Assembly: GCA_026988445.1 (NCBI GenBank)
Contig: JALSLF010000425.1
Location: forward strand, 1-11,417
Origin: Bacteroidales bacterium
GTDB taxonomy: Bacteria; Bacteroidota; Bacteroidia; Bacteroidales; NBLH01
DNA: 11,417 nt
Direction of reading: 5' to 3'
In this document: in pieces, positions 1-8,323 of the stretch
Layout of the letters: the number at the start of each line of letters is the position of its first letter
Position numbering within the stretch: position 1 is the stretch's first letter
The notes under the pieces: generated by a model
What the model was told of the DNA's origin: nothing
What the model saw: the letters and a program-made list of their open reading frames with translations, nothing else
Database searches by the model: none
Translations under genes and position numbers: made by a program

Positions 1-3000
1 GAAACTGCGAAAATAAAGAACATATTGAATACCAATTAAACTTTTAATCGCACCATTAAGGAATTGAAACAATCATGCAAAAAATCACAGATACCATAAA
101 TAATGCTTTTAATCGCACCATTAAGGAATTGAAACTCACTTATTAAAATATTTTCATCAATGCTTAAAAACCTTTTAATCGCACCATTAAGGAATTGAAA
201 CACACAATTTAAACCATTTATTTCATTGTTCGGAAGTCTTTTAATCGCACCATTAAGGAATTGAAACATATTTAAACCCGACATTTTTGCTTCAGACCCA
301 GCAACTTTTAATCGCACCATTAAGGAATTGAAACGTTATTACGGAAGTAAAAAATCAATAATACATTTACTTTTAATCGCACCATTAAGGAATTGAAACC
401 CCAGACCTTTCATGTAACGAATTATCTATCCATTTTCTTTTAATCGCACCATTAAGGAATTGAAACGGGAGACCATATCATACAGACAATATTAAATTTG
501 CACTTTTAATCGCACCATTAAGGAATTGAAACTAAAGTTCTTCAACAATAAACCGATTAAACCAATAACTTTTAATCGCACCATTAAGGAATTGAAACTC
601 AACATTATCAATTAACTGATTTAAACTATCTAAACTTTTAATCGCACCATTAAGGAATTGAAACAGCCAACCACCATTTTTTATACCTAACTCCTTGCAC
701 TTTTAATCGCACCATTAAGGAATTGAAACATGATTACATGCAAAATGAGCAATTAATCACAGAATCTTTTAATCGCACCATTAAGGAATTGAAACATATA
801 TTTATTATAACTTTTGAAGTTGGTCGCCCCTGCTTTTAATCGCACCATTAAGGAATTGAAACACAAGAGCCTTATCTTGTATATCTCGTTTCATAATCTT
901 TTAATCGCACCATTAAGGAATTGAAACAATATTGTGATATCTTCAATCAAAGCAGGTGCGGTACTTTTAATCGCACCATTAAGGAATTGAAACGACACTT
1001 AGGCGAAGAATTGGCAATGAATATTGGACTTTTAATCGCACCATTAAGGAATTGAAACAGAGGAATTAAAGATTGCCCACCATAACTTGATGTTCTTTTA
1101 ATCGCACCATTAAGGAATTGAAACATAAAATGGTATGCAAAATGCGTCATGTAACCCGTACTTTTAATCGCACCATTAAGGAATTGAAACATTTCAACAT
1201 CTTCCGGGCTCTCTTCTCGTCTTTGTCTTTTAATCGCACCATTAAGGAATTGAAACATATCAGCAAAAGCCATAAAGGCGCCTACCCGGTCCTTTTAATC
1301 GCACCATTAAGGAATTGAAACATTTCCTTATATTTTTTATCTGGATATTTAAACCCACTTTTAATCGCACCATTAAGGAATTGAAACGGGGCTCAAGGCA
1401 GGTTACGATGGCGTTGGGAAACACTTTTAATCGCACCATTAAGGAATTGAAACAAATTTTGACTTGAATAATCTGCAAGTAAGTCTATCCTTTTAATCGC
1501 ACCATTAAGGAATTGAAACTATTTAAATTTTTAAAGTGCCGATATTGTTACCGCACTTTTAATCGCACCATTAAGGAATTGAAACTTTTTATAAGTCCTT
1601 TGGAAATTGCCGGAAATATAACTTTTAATCGCACCATTAAGGAATTGAAACAAAAAAGCTAATTTCAATAATAGAAATGATGCAAAACTTTTAATCGCAC
1701 CATTAAGGAATTGAAACATATAAAAATCGGTCATTTCACGAATTAATTTTGCCCTTTTAATCGCACCATTAAGGAATTGAAACGAAACATGGATAACTTT
1801 ATTAGAGATTTTTTAATTTACTTTTAATCGCACCATTAAGGAATTGAAACTCATGAACTTTAATCCCTGAAAAGGCAGGTATTGCTCTTTTAATCGCACC
1901 ATTAAGGAATTGAAACTCATCTTTATATTCAAATTTCATATAAAAAGTACATGCTTTTAATCGCACCATTAAGGAATTGAAACGATAGAAGCGGACTTAA
2001 TTCGATAGGTGATTTGAACCTTTTAATCGCACCATTAAGGAATTGAAACATCCTTGTTCTACTGCCTGTTCGTGCCGTTCAGACACTTTTAATCGCACCA
2101 TTAAGGAATTGAAACTTGACAGGTTTGGCAGGAAAAGGCAGGTTTAAAAACTTTTAATCGCACCATTAAGGAATTGAAACTCCTGAATGATACCGGACGC
2201 AAACCCTCGATACCTTTCTTTTAATCGCACCATTAAGGAATTGAAACTTGCCTAATGATGATGAGAATTTACTTATTATTTTACTTTTAATCGCACCATT
2301 AAGGAATTGAAACACAGGAATAAAGTACCTATTTTTATATTTTAATAAGTCTTTTAATCGCACCATTAAGGAATTGAAACCTTTTAAAATAATCGGTATC
2401 AATTATCGGCTTTGCACTTTTAATCGCACCATTAAGGAATTGAAACGCATATATTTACGCAAAATACTCAATAATAAGGCACTTTTAATCGCACCATTAA
2501 GGAATTGAAACTTTTAAATTATAAGGCAAATAAGGTATTAATTTTTCCTTTTAATCGCACCATTAAGGAATTGAAACTACCGCCAATCCGTTGTAGGTAA
2601 TAAAACCTACTAACTTTTAATCGCACCATTAAGGAATTGAAACATATAACGGTGATTTTATAGTCATTTGAAACTTGATCTTTTAATCGCACCATTAAGG
2701 AATTGAAACATTGGTTAAGAGTTTTTTAAATAGTTTTTTCATAAACTTTTAATCGCACCATTAAGGAATTGAAACTTGAATATAATGGAATGATATTTAG
2801 TAGTGATAAAACTTTTAATCGCACCATTAAGGAATTGAAACGAAGAATTACAATATCAGGAGTTTCCTAATATTTAACTTTTAATCGCACCATTAAGGAA
2901 TTGAAACAATTTTTGAACAAGTCAAATTGCTGTGTGTTTTTTTGCTTTTAATCGCACCATTAAGGAATTGAAACGTTTATATTTATGTTTGTATCAAAAG

Positions 3001-3502
3001 CAATATATAAACTTTTAATCGCACCATTAAGGAATTGAAACTTAGCACTTACACGTGTCCCGGTTTGCTCCATACTTTCTTTTAATCGCACCATTAAGGA
3101 ATTGAAACGATGCAGTGTTACGATGCCCTTTACAGTTATTTTACCTTTTAATCGCACCATTAAGGAATTGAAACAAAAATTATTATAAAAATGAACGAAT
3201 GAGATTAACCTTTTAATCGCACCATTAAGGAATTGAAACTCAGCTGTCCCACCTAACACATCTTAACCTCATCGCTTTTAATCGCACCATAAAGGAATTG
3301 AAACGAATAAGCGGGATGAGGTTTGGAAAGTAAATCGGTCTTTTAATCGCACCATAAAGGAATTGAAACAAGCAAGGGATTGACACGTACGTATTAAAAG
3401 TTAAACTTTTAATCGCACCATAAAGGAATTGAAACAGATATTATTGAATTATTAAATAGTGAATACTTCAATCTTTTAATCGCACCATAAAGGAATTGAA
3501 AC
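1..3502 (+). CRISPR. Large CRISPR array, 53 full repeats plus one cut at the left edge
   Basis: The 30-bp repeat starts CTTTTAATCG and ends GGAATTGAAAC. Full copies begin at 41, 106, 172, 238, 305, 370 and so on every 65-67 bp until the last at 3473-3502; positions 1-5 (GAAAC) are the end of an earlier copy. I count 53 full repeats and 53 spacers, all 35-37 bp with 36 commonest, and saw no duplicated spacer by eye. Copies 1-49 look identical; copies 50-53 share one substitution. The 3' end ATTGAAAC is the known 8-nt crRNA 5' handle of I-B and related I/III systems, so transcription should run left to right with the leader left of position 1. A 5-bp stem plus two U-G pairs can form (repeat positions 2-8 with 15-21, loop 9-14). 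No cas gene is in the window. Subtype I-B is the best guess from repeat and spacer lengths; type III sharing this repeat is possible. Confidence 0.98.
3275..3502 (+). repeat. Leader-distal block of four variant CRISPR repeats (T17A)
   Basis: Repeats at 3275-3304, 3340-3369, 3406-3435 and 3473-3502 read CCATAAAGG where all earlier copies read CCATTAAGG, a T to A change at repeat position 17. The last 13 bases (position 18 to the end) are unchanged, so the predicted ATTGAAAC handle is intact. Being confined to one end, the variant supports the view that this is the old, leader-distal end of the array. The three spacers between these copies (3305-3339, 3370-3405, 3436-3472) and the one just before (3240-3274) would be the oldest. 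Confidence 0.93.
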
Positions 3503-3515
3503 AATAGTTGAATCG

Positions 3516-3576
3516 TCCTAAAATAGGTTTACACAAAGATGTAAAAATGAATAAAAAAAGTAAAGTTATTTTAGGA
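3516..3576. repeat. 10-bp perfect inverted repeat just after the array
   Basis: TCCTAAAATA at 3516-3525 is the exact reverse complement of TATTTTAGGA at 3567-3576, 41 bp apart, with G-U pairs possible just outside and just inside. It starts 13 bp after the last CRISPR repeat. No T-run follows the right arm, so a standard intrinsic terminator for the array transcript is not supported. The purpose is unknown and chance is possible in AT-rich DNA. Confidence 0.5.
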
Positions 3577-3656
3577 TTAACAGGAAGTAAAATTATTCAA
3601 AAGTCAAACAAATATTTTACTGACTAAGAAAAGCATCAAATTATTCAAGAATTTTT

Positions 3657-3806
3657 AGCTACCAGCTACCAACAACAATCCGCCGTAGTCAGGCAAGTTT
3701 ATCTACTTATAAAATATTCAATAAACAATACAGCGGTAATCAAAAACGCAATCATGCAACAAAACTATCAAACACCAGTAAAATGAAACCAGTTACCAAC
3801 AACAAT
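3657..3806. repeat. Direct repeats of a C/A-rich intergenic motif
   Basis: ACCAGCTACCAACAACAAT at 3661-3679 recurs as ACCAGTTACCAACAACAAT at 3788-3806, 18 of 19 bases matching and 127 bp apart. The first copy is preceded by a tandem AGCTACC pair (3657-3663 and 3664-3670). The sequence after the second copy continues with several CAACAA-type units up to about 3840. It looks like degenerate low-complexity intergenic repeat rather than a mobile element; no ends or gene can be defined. Confidence 0.6.
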
Positions 3807-3854
3807 TCAACAATTGGACAGCTTAACAATCCAACAACCCAAGCATTTTACAAT

Positions 3855-3873
3855 TAATTTTGCTAATTTAGCA
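3855..3873 (+). promoter_or_regulatory. Possible -7 element and overlapping palindrome before mazG
   Basis: TAATTTTG (3855-3862) fits the Bacteroidota -7 consensus TAnnTTTG. No matching TTTG is seen at the expected -33 distance, so this is half a promoter at best. It overlaps TGCTAATTTAGCA (3861-3873), a perfect 13-bp palindrome of two 6-bp arms around one T, which could be an operator. The mazG ATG is 29 bp further on. No Shine-Dalgarno sequence is visible before that ATG. Confidence 0.3.
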
Positions 3874-3902
3874 GGCTATAAACACATTTACAAAGTAAAT
3901 AA

Positions 3903-4676
3903 ATGGATAAAAGATTAAAAGCATTTGAGCACTTACTTAATATTATGGACGACTTGCGTGAAAAATGTCCTTGGGACAGCATCCAAACCATCGACAGTTT
4001 ACGTACATTAACCATCGAAGAAGTTTATGAACTTTCCGATGCCATAATGCGTAAAGATATGCAAGAAATAAAAAAAGAACTCGGCGACTTAATGTTGCAC
4101 ATGGTTTTTTATGCAAAAATTGGTTCCGAAACCAATGATTTTGATATATCCGATGTTCTAAATACCATATCCGATAAGTTAATATACCGGCATCCACATA
4201 TCTACGGAAATGTGGATGTAGAAAATGCACAAGAAGTCTCGGAGAATTGGGAAGAATTAAAGCTGAAAGAAAAAGGCGGTAACGGATGTGTACTTTGCGG
4301 AATACCTCAAAATTTACCGGCAATGATTAAAGCATATCGTATTCAAGACAAAGCACGCGGAGTAGGTTTTGACTGGGACAAAAAAGAACAAGTTTGGGAC
4401 AAATTAAACGAAGAGTTTGAAGAACTAAAAGAAGAGGTGCGGGTAGCAGACCAAGACAAAACAGAAGCAGAATTTGGCGATTTACTGTTTTCCGTAATTA
4501 ATGCGGCAAGGCTCTATGGTGTAAATCCCGAAACAGCCTTAGAGCGCACCAACCGTAAATTTATTTCACGTTTCAATTATCTTGAAAATCAAACAATAAA
4601 AAAAGGAAAATCCTTAAAAGAAATGAAACTTGACGAAATGGAAAAAATATGGCAAAAAGCTAAAAAATTTGAATAA
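3903..4676 (+). CDS. mazG: MazG nucleoside triphosphate pyrophosphohydrolase
   Basis: This is a cytoplasmic house-cleaning enzyme that hydrolyses NTPs and dNTPs, including non-canonical ones, to monophosphate and pyrophosphate. At 257 residues it matches the two-domain housekeeping form (E. coli MazG is 263). Domain 1 starts with KCPWD (21-25) and has the Mg-binding helix pair E39, E40, E43 followed by E59 and D62 in KKELGDL. RHPH (96-99) is also typical. Domain 2 begins after GFDW (155-158) and repeats the pattern with E170, E171, E174, then E190 and D193 in EFGDLLF; in E. coli this second domain carries the activity. No key acid is missing. The ATG at 3903 gives the usual N-terminus. It follows a 400-bp gap after the CRISPR array and is 82 bp before ppc on the same strand, so it may or may not be co-transcribed with it. 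In E. coli it pairs with mazEF; no such genes are here. Confidence 0.95.
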   Translation: MDKRLKAFEHLLNIMDDLREKCPWDSIQTIDSLRTLTIEEVYELSDAIMRKDMQEIKKELGDLMLHMVFYAKIGSETNDFDISDVLNTISDKLIYRHPHIYGNVDVENAQEVSENWEELKLKEKGGNGCVLCGIPQNLPAMIKAYRIQDKARGVGFDWDKKEQVWDKLNEEFEELKEEVRVADQDKTEAEFGDLLFSVINAARLYGVNPETALERTNRKFISRFNYLENQTIKKGKSLKEMKLDEMEKIWQKAKKFE

Positions 4677-4758
4677 GGTAGAGAGTTTTGAAAAGTAACA
4701 ATTCCGTGTACCTATAACTAAAATGCAATAAACAAATAAATAAAACAAAGTTTTAACA

Positions 4759-7320
4759 ATGGCAAGATCAATAGAAAAAATATTTGAAGATAATATTCTG
4801 TTAAAATATAATTTGTACAACAGTATTTTCACTACTTTACCCTTTGAAAAAATAGAACATGTAGGTACTTTATTACCTCTTTTTAGTTCATATTGTAGCA
4901 AAGGTTTTGAAAAAAAACAATCACCAAAACAAATTGTACAAGGATTTTTTGAAAACTACCTTCCGGATATTAAAGAAGAAAAACAATTTGATATTCTGTT
5001 TCGTTTTATTCAGTACGTAGAGCGCGAAATCGTACTTTTTGATGCCATTGAAGAAAGTGCCTTCCCTCTTTTGCAAAGTAAAAAGCAGAACAACTCAATA
5101 AAATACATCATCGAACAAGCTTTGCAAGAAAAAAAAACAGAAGAATTAAAACATTTTATTGAAAATTTCAGGATAAGAACCGTTCTTACAGCACACCCTA
5201 CTCAGTTTTATCCGGGTAAGGTACTTGGAATAATTACTGATTTATCCGAAGCAATAAAAAACAACAATTTTGTTCTCATAAAAAACCTGCTGCTACAATT
5301 AGGAAAAACACCTTTTATAAAACACAAAAAGCCTTCTCCTCTTGACGAAGCAAATCATTTAATTTGGTATTTGGAAAATATTTTATACGATGCTATTCCT
5401 GAAATTTATAATAATATTATTGAAGACCTTCTTGAAAAAGAAAGCCCTAATGCAATTTTTGAAATTGGATTTTGGCCCGGCGGCGATAGAGACGGAAACC
5501 CTTTTGTTACTACCGAAATAACCTTAAAAGTAGCAGAGCAACTAAAATTGGCAATATTAAAAAAATATCATTCAGACCTAAAAAAATTAAAAAGAAGATT
5601 AACCTTTAATGGTATTTTCAATAAGTTAGAATCATTAGAAAAAAACATCCAAAAAATCATCATTAATCCCAAGAAAAAAACAGAACTCACACAAGAAAAA
5701 CTACTCGACAGACTTCATGAAATCAGAACGGTTTTAAAAGAAAAACATCAATCCATATTTATTAGCGATTTAGATGAGTTGATACGAAAAGTACGTATTT
5801 TCGGTTTCTATTTTGCATCCTTAGATATTAGGCAAGACTCACGTATTCATACCTCGGCATTTAATCATATAACAAGGATTTATCCCGATGTATTAACGGA
5901 AAACTATGCTGATTTTGACGAAAAGCAAAAGTTGGTTTACTTAGGAGAAATCAATAAAAAAATAAATATTTCGGAATTCAAAGACCCTATGGCAATAAGT
6001 ACCCTAGAATCAATGCAAGCCATAAAAAAAATTCAAAAATCAAACGGTAAAAAAGGGGCACACCGGTACATAATCAGCAACACGCAAAGCGCAACTAATG
6101 TAATGCAGGTATTTTGCATGCTAAGAATGTCCGGTTTTAACAAAAAAATGCCCGTAGATATTGTTCCTCTTTTTGAAACCATCAACGATTTACAATCTGC
6201 CGGAAAAATTATGGAAATTTTATATAAAAACCCTGCATATAAAAAACATTTAAAAAGCCGGAAAAATGAACAAATAATCATGCTCGGGTTTTCAGACGGG
6301 ACAAAAGATGGTGGATACTTAGCTGCTAATTGGTCAATATACCGGGCAAAAGAAGATTTGAGCTTAATGGCGCAAAAATACGACATCAAAGTTGTTTTTT
6401 TTGACGGGCGCGGAGGTCCTCCGGCAAGAGGAGGCGGTAAAACACATTCCTTTTATTCTTCATTGGGTAAAAATATTGAAAATAAAGCCATTGAAATAAC
6501 AGTTCAAGGACAAACAATTTCTTCGCAGTACGGAAGCATAGAATTGGCAAAACATAATTTAGAACAATTATTAAGTGCAGGGATTAAAAACAAGGTTTTT
6601 CAGGGAGAGAACAATGAACTTAGCGCAGAAAATAGAAAAATTCTTGAACACCTCTCGGATTTAGCTTACCGGAAGTATAAAAACTTTAAAGAACACCCTA
6701 AATTTATTCCGTATTTAGAAAAAATGAGTACACTCAAATATTACGGAAAAACAAAAATAGGCAGCCGCCCCACAAAAAGAGCAAATTCTGATAAGCTGAT
6801 ATTCTCCGATTTAAGAGCAATTCCATTTGTTGGTGCATGGAGTCAGTTAAAACAAAATGTACCGGGCTTTTTTGGAGTAGGAAGTGCACTTTTGCATTAT
6901 GAACAAGAAGGAGCATTTAACAAAATAGAAAATTTATATGCAGAATCGAAGTTCTTTAAAGCTTTGATTGAGAACGTCATTGTTTCATTAAAAAAATCAT
7001 TTTTTCAATTAACCGAATACATGAAAAATGACGAAGAGTTTGGCGATTTTTGGAAAATTATTTACGATGAATACAATAATACACAACGCCTTTTATTAAA
7101 GCTCACCAAACGCAAAGATTTGCTTGAAAAAAGCCCTGAAACAAAAGCATCAATAGAAACAAGACATAAAATAGTATTGCCTTTACTTACCATTCAACAA
7201 TATGCTTTACAAGAAATTCAAATAACCGGTAAAGAGAATAAAGAAAGAATCGAAAATTTAGAAAAAATGATTGTGCGTTCACTTTTCGGGAACATTAATG
7301 CCAGCAGAAATGCTGTATAA
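4759..7320 (+). CDS. ppc: Phosphoenolpyruvate carboxylase, divergent type
   Basis: It should convert PEP and bicarbonate to oxaloacetate and phosphate in the cytoplasm, refilling the TCA cycle and feeding aspartate synthesis. At 853 residues it is slightly shorter than E. coli Ppc (883). Visible family motifs in order: LTAHPT (143-148) with catalytic H146; GGDRDGNP (241-248); LDIRQDSRIH (355-364); MLGFSDGTKDGGY (508-520) with K516; FDGRGGPPARGGG (548-560); QGQTISSQYG (583-592); RPTKRA (670-675); LRAIPFVGAWSQ (685-696). Two places differ from the classical enzyme: the His of FHGRGG is D549, and the C-terminus reads NINASRNAV instead of ending in the RNTG that reaches the active site. I believe this variant is common in Bacteroidota, from memory of the family. 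The start at 4759 is the first usable ATG, since an upstream ATG at 4723 stops after two codons. It is followed after 11 bp by the glycosylasparaginase gene, suggesting an operon. Confidence 0.93.
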   Translation: MARSIEKIFEDNILLKYNLYNSIFTTLPFEKIEHVGTLLPLFSSYCSKGFEKKQSPKQIVQGFFENYLPDIKEEKQFDILFRFIQYVEREIVLFDAIEESAFPLLQSKKQNNSIKYIIEQALQEKKTEELKHFIENFRIRTVLTAHPTQFYPGKVLGIITDLSEAIKNNNFVLIKNLLLQLGKTPFIKHKKPSPLDEANHLIWYLENILYDAIPEIYNNIIEDLLEKESPNAIFEIGFWPGGDRDGNPFVTTEITLKVAEQLKLAILKKYHSDLKKLKRRLTFNGIFNKLESLEKNIQKIIINPKKKTELTQEKLLDRLHEIRTVLKEKHQSIFISDLDELIRKVRIFGFYFASLDIRQDSRIHTSAFNHITRIYPDVLTENYADFDEKQKLVYLGEINKKINISEFKDPMAISTLESMQAIKKIQKSNGKKGAHRYIISNTQSATNVMQVFCMLRMSGFNKKMPVDIVPLFETINDLQSAGKIMEILYKNPAYKKHLKSRKNEQIIMLGFSDGTKDGGYLAANWSIYRAKEDLSLMAQKYDIKVVFFDGRGGPPARGGGKTHSFYSSLGKNIENKAIEITVQGQTISSQYGSIELAKHNLEQLLSAGIKNKVFQGENNELSAENRKILEHLSDLAYRKYKNFKEHPKFIPYLEKMSTLKYYGKTKIGSRPTKRANSDKLIFSDLRAIPFVGAWSQLKQNVPGFFGVGSALLHYEQEGAFNKIENLYAESKFFKALIENVIVSLKKSFFQLTEYMKNDEEFGDFWKIIYDEYNNTQRLLLKLTKRKDLLEKSPETKASIETRHKIVLPLLTIQQYALQEIQITGKENKERIENLEKMIVRSLFGNINASRNAV

Positions 7321-7331
7321 AGTTTAAAATT

Positions 7332-8315
7332 ATGAAAATCAACAGACGGAGTTTTATAGAAAAATCGATACTTGCCACTGCAGGCACATTAATCAGCCAT
7401 AAACAAATCCAAGCCGGCGTGGTATTAAAACATAAAGGATTAAGGAATAAACCGGTAGTTATATCCACATGGACTCATGGATATGCTGCCAATGAGGCAG
7501 CTTGGCAAATTTTAAGCAAAAAAGGCAAAGCGCTTGATGCCGTAGAAAAAGGAGTAATGGTAATTGAAGCCGATGCCGATAATACAAGTGTCGGTTTGGG
7601 TGGGCTGCCTGACCGCGACGGTTTTGTTACCCTTGATGCCAGCATTATGGATGAAAACGGAAATGCAGGTTCGGTATCATTTCTACAACATATTGTCCAC
7701 CCCATTTCTGTTGCCCGTTTAGTAATGGAAAAAACGCCTCATGTGATGCTATCGGGCGAAGGAGCTTTGCAATTTGCTTTAGCAAACGGTTTTAAAAAAG
7801 AAAACTTACTTACCGAGAAAGCTAAAAAAGAATGGGAAGAATGGAAAAAAGAAGCAAAATACCAACCGGTAATTAATATCGAAAATCACGATACCATTAG
7901 TATGGTAGCCATTGATGCACAAGGCAATTTATCCGGCGCATGCACAACCAGCGGATTAGCCTATAAAATGCATGGACGAGTAGGTGATTCTCCGATTATA
8001 GGTGCCGGATTATATGTTGATAATGAAGTAGGTGCTGCTGCGGCAACCGGTATGGGCGAATTAGTTATGAAAACCCTGGGTAGCTTCTTGATTGTAGAGT
8101 TTATGCGAAACGGTCTTAGCCCACAACAAGCATGCGAAAAAGCAATTGAACGCATCAAACAAAAATTGCCGGACTACAAAAAATTTCAAATCGGCTACAT
8201 TGCGCTGAATAAAGCCGGAGAAACCGGAGCATATAGTATTCAGGAGGGATTTAATTATGCAAAATACGATAAAAAAGGGAATAAACTAATTGATGCTGAC
8301 TATATACTAAAGTAA
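7332..8315 (+). CDS. Exported N4-(beta-N-acetylglucosaminyl)-L-asparaginase (glycosylasparaginase)
   Basis: This Ntn-hydrolase cleaves the GlcNAc-asparagine link of degraded N-glycoproteins, releasing aspartate and the aminosugar. The 327-residue sequence closely follows the Elizabethkingia meningoseptica enzyme along its whole length. The precursor should cut itself between D187 and T188 in NHDTIS, making T188 the N-terminal nucleophile of the beta subunit. Substrate-site motifs are present: STWT (45-48, with W47), HGRVGDSP (214-221, with R216 and D219) and AAATGMGE (236-243, with T239 and G240). The N-terminus INRRSFIEKSILATAG fits a twin-arginine signal (RRxFxxK, then a short hydrophobic run), implying a folded, periplasmic product. 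The relative is also periplasmic. The gene starts 11 bp after ppc and ends 8 bp before the AEC transporter, so all three are probably one transcript. A plain type III L-asparaginase is less likely because glycosylasparaginase-specific stretches are conserved. Confidence 0.94.
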   Translation: MKINRRSFIEKSILATAGTLISHKQIQAGVVLKHKGLRNKPVVISTWTHGYAANEAAWQILSKKGKALDAVEKGVMVIEADADNTSVGLGGLPDRDGFVTLDASIMDENGNAGSVSFLQHIVHPISVARLVMEKTPHVMLSGEGALQFALANGFKKENLLTEKAKKEWEEWKKEAKYQPVINIENHDTISMVAIDAQGNLSGACTTSGLAYKMHGRVGDSPIIGAGLYVDNEVGAAAATGMGELVMKTLGSFLIVEFMRNGLSPQQACEKAIERIKQKLPDYKKFQIGYIALNKAGETGAYSIQEGFNYAKYDKKGNKLIDADYILK

Positions 8316-8323
8316 GTAAAATA

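Larger units (their letters stand above)
3503..3902. other. Intergenic region after the CRISPR array, no convincing gene
   Basis: These 400 bp lie between the last CRISPR repeat and mazG. The only start-to-stop reading of note is a 26-codon frame at 3547-3627 (MNKKSKVILG...), with no recognisable family. The rest holds a 10-bp inverted repeat, a C/A-rich low-complexity stretch with direct repeats of ACCAGYTACCAACAACAAT, and a short palindrome just before mazG, listed separately. I see no anti-repeat, no tRNA and no obvious pseudogene. Confidence 0.7.

Noticed and set aside
1125..1160. Possible self-targeting spacer: GTATGCAAAATGC in this spacer also occurs near 8648-8660 in the AEC gene
   Set aside because: Only 13 bases are shared, the flanking bases diverge, and a match of this length is expected by chance between the spacers and the rest of the window.
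36..3259. Several open frames across the array, mostly on the minus strand, encoding repeated peptides such as FQFLNGAIK or FNSLMVRLK
   Set aside because: They are translations of the stop-free CRISPR repeat with random spacer sequence between; the periodic peptide comes from the 65-67 bp repeat spacing.
3547..3627. A 26-codon ORF (MNKKSKVILG...YFTD) just after the array
   Set aside because: It has no recognisable family, no ribosome binding site and a length expected by chance in AT-rich DNA, and part of it lies in an inverted repeat arm.
3503..3902. A tracrRNA-like anti-repeat next to the array
   Set aside because: No stretch complementary to the repeat was seen, and the ATTGAAAC repeat end belongs to Cas6-processed types that need no tracrRNA.
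3943..4323. Long minus-strand frame of 126 codons opposite mazG, and similar ones opposite ppc, the hydrolase and the AEC gene
   Set aside because: They lie fully inside well-recognised genes on the other strand and show no family features.
4677..4758. A promoter between mazG and ppc, with TTTTG at 4686-4690 as a -33 element
   Set aside because: No TAnnTTTG box occurs at the right distance, so the site cannot be supported and mazG-ppc read-through remains possible.
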